Positions 1 through 5,550 of a stretch of 5,550 nt of DNA are shown here, in pieces (the stretch's first letter is position 1; every line of letters begins with the position of its first letter). This DNA is from Bacteroidaceae bacterium (lineage in GTDB: Bacteria; Bacteroidota; Bacteroidia; Bacteroidales; Bacteroidaceae). The stretch spans positions 1 through 5,550 of the forward strand of contig JAQVXN010000148.1 in assembly GCA_028709135.1 (NCBI GenBank), given 5' to 3'. The notes beneath the pieces were generated by a model. It saw nothing but the letters and a program-made list of their open reading frames with translations. It had not been told where the DNA came from and ran no database searches. The position numbers and the translations under genes are program-made.

Positions 1-412
1 GCAATTGTTTTACGTTATCATACTTAATGCCTTTGGCATTGAGTAATTGGGCTGTTTCGCAATTGGTATCTTTCAGAATGGCTAATAACAGATGCGCAGT
101 GGAAATAAGAGGTGCATTACTGTTGAGGGCTTCTTCTACACAGGTCTTGAGAATCTCAGAAGCTGTGGCATTGATGGACAACTGATTAATGCTGATTATA
201 TTTTCAGGCATAATAGTCTGTTCAATTTCCTTTCTTATATCGTCTAAATTCTCATAAATGTGGCTTATCAATTTGGAAGCCTCATTGTTGCTATCTCGCA
301 GAAGACCGAGAAGCAAATGCCTGTCATTAACGGCCACACTCTGCATGCGTAAAGCTTCTTCACGGCTATATAGCAGTGCTTGAGAAAATTCCGTTGAATA
401 TTTTATTTTCAT
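1..412 (-). CDS. clpC: ClpC-like ATP-dependent Clp protease ATP-binding subunit, N-terminal part (partial)
   Basis: The first 137 codons are present; the gene runs off the left edge. The translation begins MKIKYSTEFSQALLYSREEA and contains the two tandem repeats of a Clp N-domain. Repeat 1 covers about residues 9-67 with HLLLGLLRD at 32-40. Repeat 2 covers about residues 79-137 with HLLLAILKD at 107-115. In Hsp100 proteins this domain binds adaptors and substrates ahead of two AAA+ modules; those modules would lie outside the window. ClpC/ClpA partners normally feed unfolded proteins to ClpP in the cytoplasm. The start is chosen from the ATG at 410-412 with a strong Shine-Dalgarno 8 bases upstream. 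The N-domain looks divergent from the usual Bacteroidales ClpC as I remember it (VNDRH where IGxEH is typical), so it may be a second paralogue, a ClpB-type protein or a stand-alone Clp N-domain protein. Family membership is secure; the subtype is inferred. Confidence 0.8.
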   Translation of the reverse strand, partial: MKIKYSTEFSQALLYSREEALRMQSVAVNDRHLLLGLLRDSNNEASKLISHIYENLDDIRKEIEQTIMPENIISINQLSINATASEILKTCVEEALNSNAPLISTAHLLLAILKDTNCETAQLLNAKGIKYDNVKQL

Positions 413-420
413 ATTATTCT

Positions 421-427
421 CCTCCTT
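421..427 (-). promoter_or_regulatory. Strong Shine-Dalgarno site of the Clp gene
   Basis: On the minus strand AAGGAGG lies 8 bases before the ATG at 410-412 and is fully complementary to the usual 16S rRNA 3' end. It settles the start codon. No other gene in this window has a comparable site, and Bacteroidetes genes usually rely on A/T-rich leaders instead, so it stands out. Confidence 0.75.
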
Positions 428-437
428 GTTCTGTTTG

Positions 438-464
438 CAAATATATAAAATTCCTTTGATACAA
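438..464 (-). promoter_or_regulatory. Candidate Bacteroidetes-type promoter for the Clp gene
   Basis: On the minus strand TATATTTG (438-445) matches the TAnnTTTG -7 consensus exactly. A TTG at 462-464 could serve as the -33 element, but the 16-base spacer is a little shorter than the usual 19-21. Transcription would begin near 431, giving a leader of about 20 bases that contains the Shine-Dalgarno. This is a motif match only. Confidence 0.45.
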
Positions 465-619
465 TCATTCATGTTTTGTTAAATACAAATGGTGTGCCAC
501 GTTTTACTTCATATACAGTTAAGTAAGTAAATTGTCTTCGTCTTGAGTGGAAATGTCATGAGAACTTGGTGTTTTAAATGTTCAACAAAAACACGATGTT
601 GTCGCACATAGGTATTGAA

Positions 620-801
620 ATGGCATATTTTTTGTATTTTGGATCGCAAAAAAAATTGAAGTATACAATCCGAATAGTTTAAGGGCTGTTAATGAAGTTG
701 CGTGTTTGTTTAAAATAAACAAATTGTATGCTTTTTTATTCAACTCGGATGATCAGGAAGAGGAAAGGTTACTTACTTTTGCGGCAGAAAAATTAAAATA
801 G
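620..801 (+). pseudogene. Possible small ORF split by a frameshift at an A8 run
   Basis: An ATG at 620 opens a frame of 20 codons ending at TAA 680-682. A second frame, -1 relative to it, is open from 619 to the TAG at 799-801 but has no ATG of its own. They meet cleanly at an A8 run (648-655). In the first frame the run reads CAA AAA AAA, so the last base plus two Lys codons form A AAA AAA, a classic slippery heptamer. A -1 shift there joins 12 residues (MAYFLYFGSQKK) to 48 more, giving a 60-residue protein-like product ending in LLTFAAEKLK. It could be a decayed gene, a sequencing error in a homopolymer, a slippage-expressed small gene, or chance openness in AT-rich DNA. I recognise no family. 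The htrA promoter box lies inside its last codons and it ends 12 bases before htrA, which weakens the case for an independent gene. Confidence 0.25.
774..781 (+). promoter_or_regulatory. Candidate Bacteroidetes-type promoter (-7 box) for htrA
   Basis: TACTTTTG is an exact match to TAnnTTTG and sits 32 bases before the htrA ATG. Transcription would begin near 787-789, leaving an A-rich leader of about 25 bases without a Shine-Dalgarno, typical of Bacteroidales. No convincing TTG -33 element is visible around 750-756, so this rests on the -7 box and its placement. Confidence 0.5.
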
Positions 802-813
802 ATAATCGTAAAA

Positions 814-2313
814 ATGAAAACAATGACAAGGATGAGATTGAATTTTGCAACTCATGTTGTGTGTGTAAGTTTAAGTTTGTCTGCTCTATGGATGGGCATA
901 AACACTGTGCAAGCTAGTGTACCTGCAGGTGCCGGTACAACTTCGGGTCTTGTAGATCTGACAGGTGCAGCAGAAAGTACAGTGAATAGTGTGGTTTATA
1001 TTAAGGTGACCATGAACAGTAAAGCGCAGTCGGTTGAATATTTTAATCCTTTCGAGGATTTCTTTGGCGATATTTTTGGTCAAGGAGGTCGTGGAGGTTC
1101 TCAGCACCGTCAGCAGATACAGACTCCTAAACAACAGGCTGCAGGTTCAGGTGTGATTATTTCTCAAGATGGTTATATTGTGACCAATAATCATGTCGTG
1201 GGCAATGCAGATGAAATTGATGTAAAGCTGAACGACAATCGGGAGTATAAAGCTCGTATTATTGGAACGGACGAAATGACCGATTTGGCTTTAATTAAAA
1301 TTGAAGGAAGTGGATTTCCTGCCATACCTATAGGTGATAGCGATAAGCTGAAACTGGGAGAATGGGTCCTGGCTGTAGGTAATCCGTTTAATCTTACTTC
1401 TACCGTTACTGCTGGTATTGTAAGCGCCAAGTCTCGCTCGCTTTATGCCAATCCGATAGAGTCTTTTATACAGACTGATGCTGCTATTAATGCTGGAAAT
1501 TCCGGAGGTGCGCTCGTAAATGCCAAGGGTGAATTGGTCGGTATTAATGCCATGCTGTATTCTCAGACAGGTTCCTATTCTGGTTATGGTTTTGCCATTC
1601 CGACAACGATTATGAATAAGGTTGTAGCTGATTTGAAGAAATATGGTACCGTACAGCGTGCTGTATTGGGGATTGCAGGGGAGGACGTCTCTAAGTATAT
1701 TGATGATCAGAAAGATAAAGGTAAAGATGTAGATTTTGGTACGACTGAAGGAATCTATGTGGATGAAGTGAGTGCAGATGGAAGTGCTTCTGATGCAGGT
1801 TTACAGACTGGTGATGTCATTACGGGCATAGATGGAAAGAAAATTATTAAGATAGGAGAACTCCAGACCATCATCAACGGACATCGGCCCGGCGACAAGA
1901 TAGAAGTTACTTATCTGCGCGACAAGAAAAGTTACACCAAAACAGTCACCTTACGCAATAAACAAGGAACTACAGATATAGTTTCCGATTTGGACCCGAA
2001 CAGTTTGGGCGTTTCGTTGAAACCACTGACTACAGAGATGAAGAAAGAATTGGCTTTGGATCATGGCCTTTATGTTGCAGCCGTTACAAACGGTAAGATG
2101 AAGGATGCCGGCATTTCTAAAGGACTCATTATCCTGCAAGTAAATGATAAGAAAATGAATACGGTAGACGATTTTAATGAGGTGGTGAAAGATGCCAATA
2201 TGACAACAGATCGTGTACTTTGGATTCGCGCCAAGACGCAAAGCGGAATCAATAAGAGTTATACCATTGAACTTGGAGATTCTAAAGAAGGGAAGCCGTC
2301 GAAGAAAAAATAA
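814..2313 (+). CDS. htrA: Periplasmic serine protease/chaperone of the HtrA (DegP/DegQ) family
   Basis: This 499-residue protein is an envelope quality-control protease of the trypsin-like S1C family, which degrades or holds misfolded periplasmic and outer-membrane proteins. The N-terminus has a basic stretch (MKTMTRMRLN), a hydrophobic core (about 11-29) and a likely signal peptidase I site after A34 (TVQA/S). The mature region has the flexible LA-loop-like FNPFEDFFGDIFG (77-89), then the protease domain with the full catalytic triad: H127 in TNNHVV, D157 in TDLALIKI, S230 in GNSGG. PDZ1 covers about 282-382 and PDZ2 about 395-490, as in DegP/DegQ rather than single-PDZ DegS. PDZ1 carries a charged insertion (about 292-308). 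The C-terminus is lysine-rich. The ATG at 814 gives the full signal peptide; M4 and M7 are less likely starts. It appears monocistronic, with its own -7 box and terminator. DegP and DegQ cannot be separated from sequence alone here. Confidence 0.96.
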   Translation: MKTMTRMRLNFATHVVCVSLSLSALWMGINTVQASVPAGAGTTSGLVDLTGAAESTVNSVVYIKVTMNSKAQSVEYFNPFEDFFGDIFGQGGRGGSQHRQQIQTPKQQAAGSGVIISQDGYIVTNNHVVGNADEIDVKLNDNREYKARIIGTDEMTDLALIKIEGSGFPAIPIGDSDKLKLGEWVLAVGNPFNLTSTVTAGIVSAKSRSLYANPIESFIQTDAAINAGNSGGALVNAKGELVGINAMLYSQTGSYSGYGFAIPTTIMNKVVADLKKYGTVQRAVLGIAGEDVSKYIDDQKDKGKDVDFGTTEGIYVDEVSADGSASDAGLQTGDVITGIDGKKIIKIGELQTIINGHRPGDKIEVTYLRDKKSYTKTVTLRNKQGTTDIVSDLDPNSLGVSLKPLTTEMKKELALDHGLYVAAVTNGKMKDAGISKGLIILQVNDKKMNTVDDFNEVVKDANMTTDRVLWIRAKTQSGINKSYTIELGDSKEGKPSKKK

Positions 2314-2348
2314 TTGTTATTGATGAGTCTTTGAGAACATTATAGAAT

Positions 2349-2392
2349 GCGAGTGGCAGCAGGACAAACCTAGTTGCCACTCGCTTTTTTTT
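2349..2392 (+). terminator. Rho-independent terminator after htrA
   Basis: GCGAGTGGCA (2349-2358) pairs perfectly with TGCCACTCGC (2375-2384). The stem extends inward by a G-U and a C-G pair to 12 bp with a 12-base loop, and is followed directly by eight T residues (2385-2392). It lies 35 bases after the htrA stop codon and should isolate htrA from the ftsY cluster. The opposite strand lacks a comparable T-run, so it works mainly rightward. Confidence 0.93.
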
Positions 2393-2501
2393 ATGTGGCG
2401 AAAAATTGAAACAACAAAAATACAATTGAAAATGCATTGAAAAGGAGAAATAAAAAGGATTGTTTTCTGACGATAATTCCGTGGATTTTAGAAAAAATGC
2501 G
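2393..2501 (+). other. AT-rich spacer between the htrA terminator and the ftsY promoter
   Basis: There is no gene here. The stretch is A-rich, with a stray AAAGGAG (2440-2446) that resembles a Shine-Dalgarno but is not followed by a usable start. The longest plus-strand ATG frame, from 2393, gives only 15 residues. No repeat or hairpin is seen apart from the terminator to its left. Confidence 0.6.
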
Positions 2502-2509
2502 TAAGTTTG
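2502..2509 (+). promoter_or_regulatory. Candidate Bacteroidetes-type promoter (-7 box) for the ftsY cluster
   Basis: TAAGTTTG exactly matches TAnnTTTG and ends 20 bases before the ftsY ATG. The start of transcription would fall near 2515, leaving a leader of only about 15 bases with no Shine-Dalgarno. A clear -33 TTG is not seen near 2478-2483. The placement after the htrA terminator supports it as the promoter for ftsY, rimO and the HU genes. Confidence 0.5.
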
Positions 2510-2529
2510 CATGTTAAAACTCAACGACG

Positions 2530-3492
2530 ATGAAAGTGTTCAATTTTTTTACGAAAGAAAAGAAGAAGGAGGTGCTTGACGCCGGTTTACAGAAAACAAA
2601 AGAAAGTGTGTTTCATAAACTTTCGCGTGCCATTGCAGGAAAGTCTACGGTCGATGATGATGTTTTAGATGATTTGGAAGACGTATTGATCACTTCTGAC
2701 GTAGGCGTAGACACTACCATCGAAATCATTAATCGGATTAAGGAACGCGTATTACGCGATAAATATGTTAAAACCAGCGAATTAAATGATATCCTGAGGA
2801 ATGAAATTACCACACTGTTGTGTGACGATATGACAAATTCGCCGGATAAGGAACATGCTGATGAAAAAAAGCCTTATGTGATACTCGTAGTAGGCGTAAA
2901 TGGAGTGGGCAAAACAACGACTATCGGTAAATTGGCATATCTTTATCAACAGCAGGGTTTGAAAGTTGTTCTTGGAGCTGCTGATACCTTTCGTGCTGCG
3001 GCTATAGACCAATTGTCCATATGGTCGGACCGTGTAGGCGTGCCGTTGATCAAACAGCAAATGGGAAGTGATCCTGCCAGTGTGGCTTTCGACACCGTGA
3101 AGTCTGCTATTTCTTCTGGAGCCGATGTTGTTCTGATAGATACAGCCGGTCGTTTACACAACAAAGTAGGCTTGATGAACGAATTGACGAAAATAAAGAA
3201 TGTAATGAAAAAATTGCTTCCTGCTGCTCCAAATGAAGTCATGCTTGTCTTAGACGGTTCTACCGGACAAAATGCTTTTGAACAGGCCAAGCAGTTTTCT
3301 CTTGCTACGGAAGTCAACTCTCTCTGCATTACGAAATTGGATGGCACGGCGAAAGGTGGTGTCGTCATTGGCATCTCGCATATGCTTCATGTGCCTGTGA
3401 AGTATATTGGCTTGGGTGAAAAGATTTCTGATTTGCAACCATTTGACAAACGCGAATTTGTGAATTCTCTTTTTGATAAGGTGTCTCTATGA
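2530..3492 (+). CDS. ftsY: Signal recognition particle receptor FtsY
   Basis: FtsY is the SRP-family GTPase at the cytoplasmic membrane that receives SRP-ribosome complexes carrying membrane-protein nascent chains and hands them to the Sec translocon. All family motifs are present in order: an N domain helical bundle (about 20-100), P-loop GVNGVGKTT (122-130), the DTFRAAA motif (152-158), DTAGR (204-208), TKLD (268-271) and GLGE (294-297). DTFRAAA, rather than the Ffh-type DxxRPAA, marks it as FtsY. At 320 aa it has only a short basic N-terminal segment (FFTKEKKKE), not the long acidic A domain of E. coli; this is common in other bacteria, where an amphipathic N-terminal helix mediates lipid contact. 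The ATG at 2530 follows the -7 box closely. The stop overlaps the rimO start (ATGA), so it heads a coupled operon. Confidence 0.97.
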   Translation: MKVFNFFTKEKKKEVLDAGLQKTKESVFHKLSRAIAGKSTVDDDVLDDLEDVLITSDVGVDTTIEIINRIKERVLRDKYVKTSELNDILRNEITTLLCDDMTNSPDKEHADEKKPYVILVVGVNGVGKTTTIGKLAYLYQQQGLKVVLGAADTFRAAAIDQLSIWSDRVGVPLIKQQMGSDPASVAFDTVKSAISSGADVVLIDTAGRLHNKVGLMNELTKIKNVMKKLLPAAPNEVMLVLDGSTGQNAFEQAKQFSLATEVNSLCITKLDGTAKGGVVIGISHMLHVPVKYIGLGEKISDLQPFDKREFVNSLFDKVSL

Positions 3493-4790
3493 ATCAGCGT
3501 ACTGTAGATTTGATTACCATGGGGTGCTCCAAAAATTTGGTGGACTCAGAAAAACTTCTGTATCAGCTGGAAAAAAATGGTTTTGAAGTTTTTCATAATC
3601 CCAAAAACACGCATGGTGACATAGCGATCGTGAATACCTGTGGTTTTATTAACGATGCCAAAGAAGAAAGTATTAATATAATTCTGGAACTTTGTATGGC
3701 AAAGGAAAAAGGTAAACTGAACCGTCTCTTCGTGGTAGGTTGCCTTTCTGAACGTTTTTTTAAAGAGCTGAATCAAGAGATTCCCCAGGTGGACAAGTAT
3801 TATGGAAAGTTCAATTATGATGCGCTGTTGAGGGATCTTGGCAAAACAGTATTTAAAGATTGTAGCAACCTGCGCCATCTGACCACACCACATCATTATG
3901 CTTATATTAAGATTTCGGAAGGATGTGACCGTCAATGTGCTTATTGTGCAATTCCTATTATTACTGGTGCTCATAAGAGTCGTTCCATGGAAGAAATAGT
4001 GGACGAAGTGAAATTGCTCGTTGGGCAAGGGGTCAAAGAATTTCAAATTATAGCACAGGAATTGACTTATTATGGTTTGGATCTGTATCGAGAACGAAAA
4101 ATTGCGGAGCTGATTGAACGAATATCTGATATTAAAGGAGTAGAATGGATCCGGTTACATTATGCTTATCCCAATCAATTTCCTGAGAATTTGCTTTCTG
4201 TGATGCGTGAAAGGGATAATGTGTGCAAATATTTGGACATTGCTTTGCAGCATATAAGTAATAAGGTGCTGGCCAATATGCAACGGCATACAACGAAAGA
4301 ATATCAATATGAATTGATTGAAAAATTACGTTCTGAAGTACCGGGCATTTGTTTGAGAACGACCCTGATGGTAGGTTTCCCTGGAGAGGGTGATGCGGAA
4401 TTTCAGGAATTGATGGACTTTACACGCTGGGCCAGATTTGAGAGAATGGGAGCTTTCATGTATAGTGAAGAAGAGGGTACCGATGCTGCTAGAAAATTTA
4501 AAGATAGTGTTTCACCGGACGTTAAAGAATCTCGCCTTTCTGATTTGATGGACCTGCAAGAAGAGATCTCTTCAGAGATCTGTGAAACCAGAATTGGAAA
4601 GACGCTGAAAACTATAATAGACCGCAAAGAGGGTGATTACTATATTGGTCGTACGGAATATGATTCTCCTGAGGTGGATGGCGAAGTTCTTATTAAGACA
4701 GGTGGTAAACGACTCCAAAAAGGGAATTTTTATCCTGTAACGATTACGGATGCGAATGAATTTGATTTGCTTGGAGAAATTAAAAAATAG
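3489..4790 (+). CDS. rimO: Ribosomal protein S12 methylthiotransferase RimO
   Basis: RimO is a radical-SAM enzyme with two iron-sulfur clusters that adds a methylthio group to the beta-carbon of a conserved aspartate of ribosomal protein S12. The 433-residue length is normal. The N-terminal UPF0004/MTTase domain supplies the auxiliary-cluster cysteines C13 (TMGCSKN), C51 (NTCGF) and C85 (VGCLSER). The radical-SAM CxxxCxxC motif is C146-C150-C153 in SEGCDRQCAYC, followed by AIPIITGAHKSRSMEEI. The C-terminal TRAM domain spans about 365-430. MGCSKN with NTCGFI and the S12-type TRAM favour RimO over the tRNA enzyme MiaB. The ATG at 3489 overlaps the ftsY stop by 4 bases, so ribosomes may re-initiate; AAGGTG at 3478-3483 is only a weak Shine-Dalgarno. 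ftsY next to rimO is, as I recall, a common arrangement in Bacteroidetes. No key residue is missing. Confidence 0.96.
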   Translation: MNQRTVDLITMGCSKNLVDSEKLLYQLEKNGFEVFHNPKNTHGDIAIVNTCGFINDAKEESINIILELCMAKEKGKLNRLFVVGCLSERFFKELNQEIPQVDKYYGKFNYDALLRDLGKTVFKDCSNLRHLTTPHHYAYIKISEGCDRQCAYCAIPIITGAHKSRSMEEIVDEVKLLVGQGVKEFQIIAQELTYYGLDLYRERKIAELIERISDIKGVEWIRLHYAYPNQFPENLLSVMRERDNVCKYLDIALQHISNKVLANMQRHTTKEYQYELIEKLRSEVPGICLRTTLMVGFPGEGDAEFQELMDFTRWARFERMGAFMYSEEEGTDAARKFKDSVSPDVKESRLSDLMDLQEEISSEICETRIGKTLKTIIDRKEGDYYIGRTEYDSPEVDGEVLIKTGGKRLQKGNFYPVTITDANEFDLLGEIKK

Positions 4791-4795
4791 AGACG

Positions 4796-5074
4796 ATGAA
4801 CAATAAGGAATTTATTGCAGAGCTTTCTTCGAGTATGGGAATGAATGCCAAGGATACCCAGAAGATGATGAATGATTTTATTGAAGAGCTGTCATGCTGT
4901 TTTGATGAATCCAAAGATGTGACTCTTCACGGATTTGGAGTGTTTGAATTGAAAAATCGGAAGGAGCGCATCATCATGAATCCCTCTTCGGGCAAGAAAA
5001 TGCTTGTACCGCCCAAATTGTCGCTTAGTTTTAAATTGAGCGAAACATTAAAGAACAAGATAAAGGAAGGATAG
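4796..5074 (+). CDS. HU/IHF-family DNA-binding protein (small, canonical length)
   Basis: This 92-residue protein has the length and layout of a histone-like HU/IHF subunit, which dimerises and bends DNA in the nucleoid. The N-terminal helices (3-38) lead to HGFGVFEL (45-52), the family's GFGxF turn. The beta-arm KERIIMNPSSGKKMLVP (56-72) includes P63 in NPxxG, the residue that intercalates into DNA in HU/IHF. A C-terminal helix (80-91) closes the fold. The sequence is divergent: FKLSETLK replaces the usual FKPGKxLK, and it has two adjacent cysteines (C34, C35), uncommon in HU. It starts 5 bases after the rimO stop with no clear Shine-Dalgarno, and ends 5 bases before the second HU gene, so it is probably co-transcribed with both. 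Family is certain; whether it acts globally, pairs with its neighbour or has a specialised role is unknown. Confidence 0.92.
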   Translation: MNNKEFIAELSSSMGMNAKDTQKMMNDFIEELSCCFDESKDVTLHGFGVFELKNRKERIIMNPSSGKKMLVPPKLSLSFKLSETLKNKIKEG

Positions 5075-5079
5075 GGGGT

Positions 5080-5550
5080 ATGGCAAACGAAAAATCTACC
5101 ATTCAAGATTTGGCGGAGTCTTTGGCGGCCCGAAACCATTGTTCTCGTACGAAAGCTGATACGTTTCTGCGTAAAATGCTCTCCTTGATAAAAAATGGCT
5201 TGAATAGCGATAATTTTGTAAAAATAAAAGGTTTTGGCACTTTCAAGCTTGTTACGGTCAGTAGTCGTGAAAGCGTGGATGTAAATACGGGTGCACGAAT
5301 AGAGATTGCAGAACACCAACGCGTTCTGTTTACACCGGATGCTTCTCTTAAAGCGCGTGTGAATAAACCCTTTGAGAAGTTTGAAACAATGATTATTGAT
5401 GATGATGCGGATTTGGGCAAACTGGACGTTGATACGGAAAACGATAAAACAGAAGAACCCGAAGAAGATCAGGATTCAGTAGAAGATATTGAAGAAGCTG
5501 AAAAGGTTGCGAAAGCTGCACCTGAAGACAAGGAGGAGATTACCCCGGCG
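5080..5550 (+). CDS. HU-family DNA-binding protein with acidic C-terminal extension (partial)
   Basis: The ATG at 5080 opens a frame that stays open to the right edge (157 codons, no stop). The first ~100 residues are an HU-like domain: helices 5-42, KIKGFGTFKLV (48-58), an arm around SVDVNTGARIEI (65-76), and FTPDASLKARV (84-94). Where canonical HU has NPxTG, this protein has D67-V68-N69-T70-G71, so the intercalating proline is replaced. After residue 103 follows a low-complexity acidic stretch: 23 Asp/Glu and 5 Lys in residues 104-157. As I recall, Bacteroidales encode such long HU-domain proteins; what lies beyond the acidic segment cannot be seen. It starts 5 bases after the upstream HU gene, with G-rich AAGGAAGG and GGGGG tracts just before the ATG. 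It may bind DNA without sharp bending, or act mainly through its C-terminal part; both are inference. Confidence 0.88.
   Translation, partial: MANEKSTIQDLAESLAARNHCSRTKADTFLRKMLSLIKNGLNSDNFVKIKGFGTFKLVTVSSRESVDVNTGARIEIAEHQRVLFTPDASLKARVNKPFEKFETMIIDDDADLGKLDVDTENDKTEEPEEDQDSVEDIEEAEKVAKAAPEDKEEITPA

Larger units (their letters stand above)
413..813. other. Divergent intergenic region between the Clp gene and htrA
   Basis: This 401-base AT-rich region separates two divergent protein quality-control genes. It holds the Clp Shine-Dalgarno and promoter candidate (421-464), the htrA -7 box (774-781), and a possible broken small ORF (620-801). Between about 465 and 615 I see only weak dyads: GTGTTTT/AAAACAC at 569-575 and 588-594, and TTACTT/AAGTAA at 504-509 and 521-526. 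Neither has a U-run or known regulatory shape. No tRNA, riboswitch or repeat is recognisable. Confidence 0.7.

Noticed and set aside
569..594. GTGTTTT/AAAACAC hairpin as a possible terminator or small RNA
   Set aside because: The stem is only 7 bp and AT-rich with a 12-base loop and no T-run on either strand; such dyads are expected by chance here.
886..1134. Minus-strand open frames inside htrA, and similar ones inside ftsY, rimO and the HU genes
   Set aside because: They overlap confidently assigned genes, show no recognisable domain and have no promoter or ribosome-site support.
2440..2446. AAAGGAG resembling a Shine-Dalgarno in the htrA-ftsY spacer
   Set aside because: No start codon follows at suitable spacing with an open frame of any length.
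2511..2598. An ATG at 2511 opening a short frame that overlaps the start of ftsY
   Set aside because: It ends after about 22 codons in a different frame from ftsY, and lies at or before the predicted transcription start; FtsY homology clearly begins in the 2530 frame.
4562..4581. Repeated AGAGATCT and an AGATCTCT/AGAGATCT inverted repeat
   Set aside because: It lies inside rimO in a normal Glu-Ile-Ser-Ser coding stretch with a 2-base centre and no U-run, so it is most simply a codon coincidence.
3489..4790. MiaB (tRNA methylthiotransferase) as an alternative identity for rimO
   Set aside because: The MGCSKN and NTCGF motifs, length and ftsY linkage fit RimO better.

Overview
The window looks like chromosomal DNA from a member of the Bacteroidales (Bacteroides/Prevotella-like). 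Four things support this. Two intergenic regions carry perfect TAnnTTTG boxes, the Bacteroidetes-type -7 element, close upstream of start codons. Most starts lack a Shine-Dalgarno sequence. The FtsY is short (320 aa), without the long acidic N-terminal region of the enterobacterial protein. The protein sequences of the Clp N-domain, RimO and the second HU protein are Bacteroidales-like. The genus cannot be fixed from the sequence alone. I see no mobile element, CRISPR array, tRNA or rRNA.

Layout. Bases 1-412 (minus strand) hold the N-terminal 137 residues of a Clp/Hsp100 ATPase, probably ClpC-like, running off the left edge and preceded by an unusually strong Shine-Dalgarno. A 401-base divergent intergenic region follows, with one promoter-like box for each flanking gene. 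It also holds a possible small broken or frameshifted ORF (620-801), whose two halves meet at an A8 run. Next is htrA/degQ (814-2313), a periplasmic serine protease with a signal peptide, a complete His-Asp-Ser triad and two PDZ domains, closed by a strong intrinsic terminator (2349-2392). After a gene-free AT-rich spacer, a promoter-like box just before 2530 begins a tight co-directional cluster: ftsY (SRP receptor), rimO (ribosomal protein S12 methylthiotransferase, overlapping ftsY by 4 bases), a small HU/IHF-family protein (4796-5074), and a second HU-family protein with a very acidic C-terminal extension (5080 to beyond the right edge).

How the genes relate. The left half pairs two protein quality-control genes transcribed divergently, one cytoplasmic (Clp unfoldase) and one envelope (HtrA). 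The right half is probably one transcription unit joining co-translational membrane targeting, ribosome modification and nucleoid-type DNA-binding proteins. Gene spacings of -4, +5 and +5 bases argue for co-transcription and probably translational coupling.

Most of the window is ordinary housekeeping sequence. The items most worth a second look are the frameshift-split small ORF upstream of htrA, and the second HU protein, which lacks the DNA-intercalating arm proline and carries an acidic tail. I see no clear evidence of an undescribed multi-gene system.
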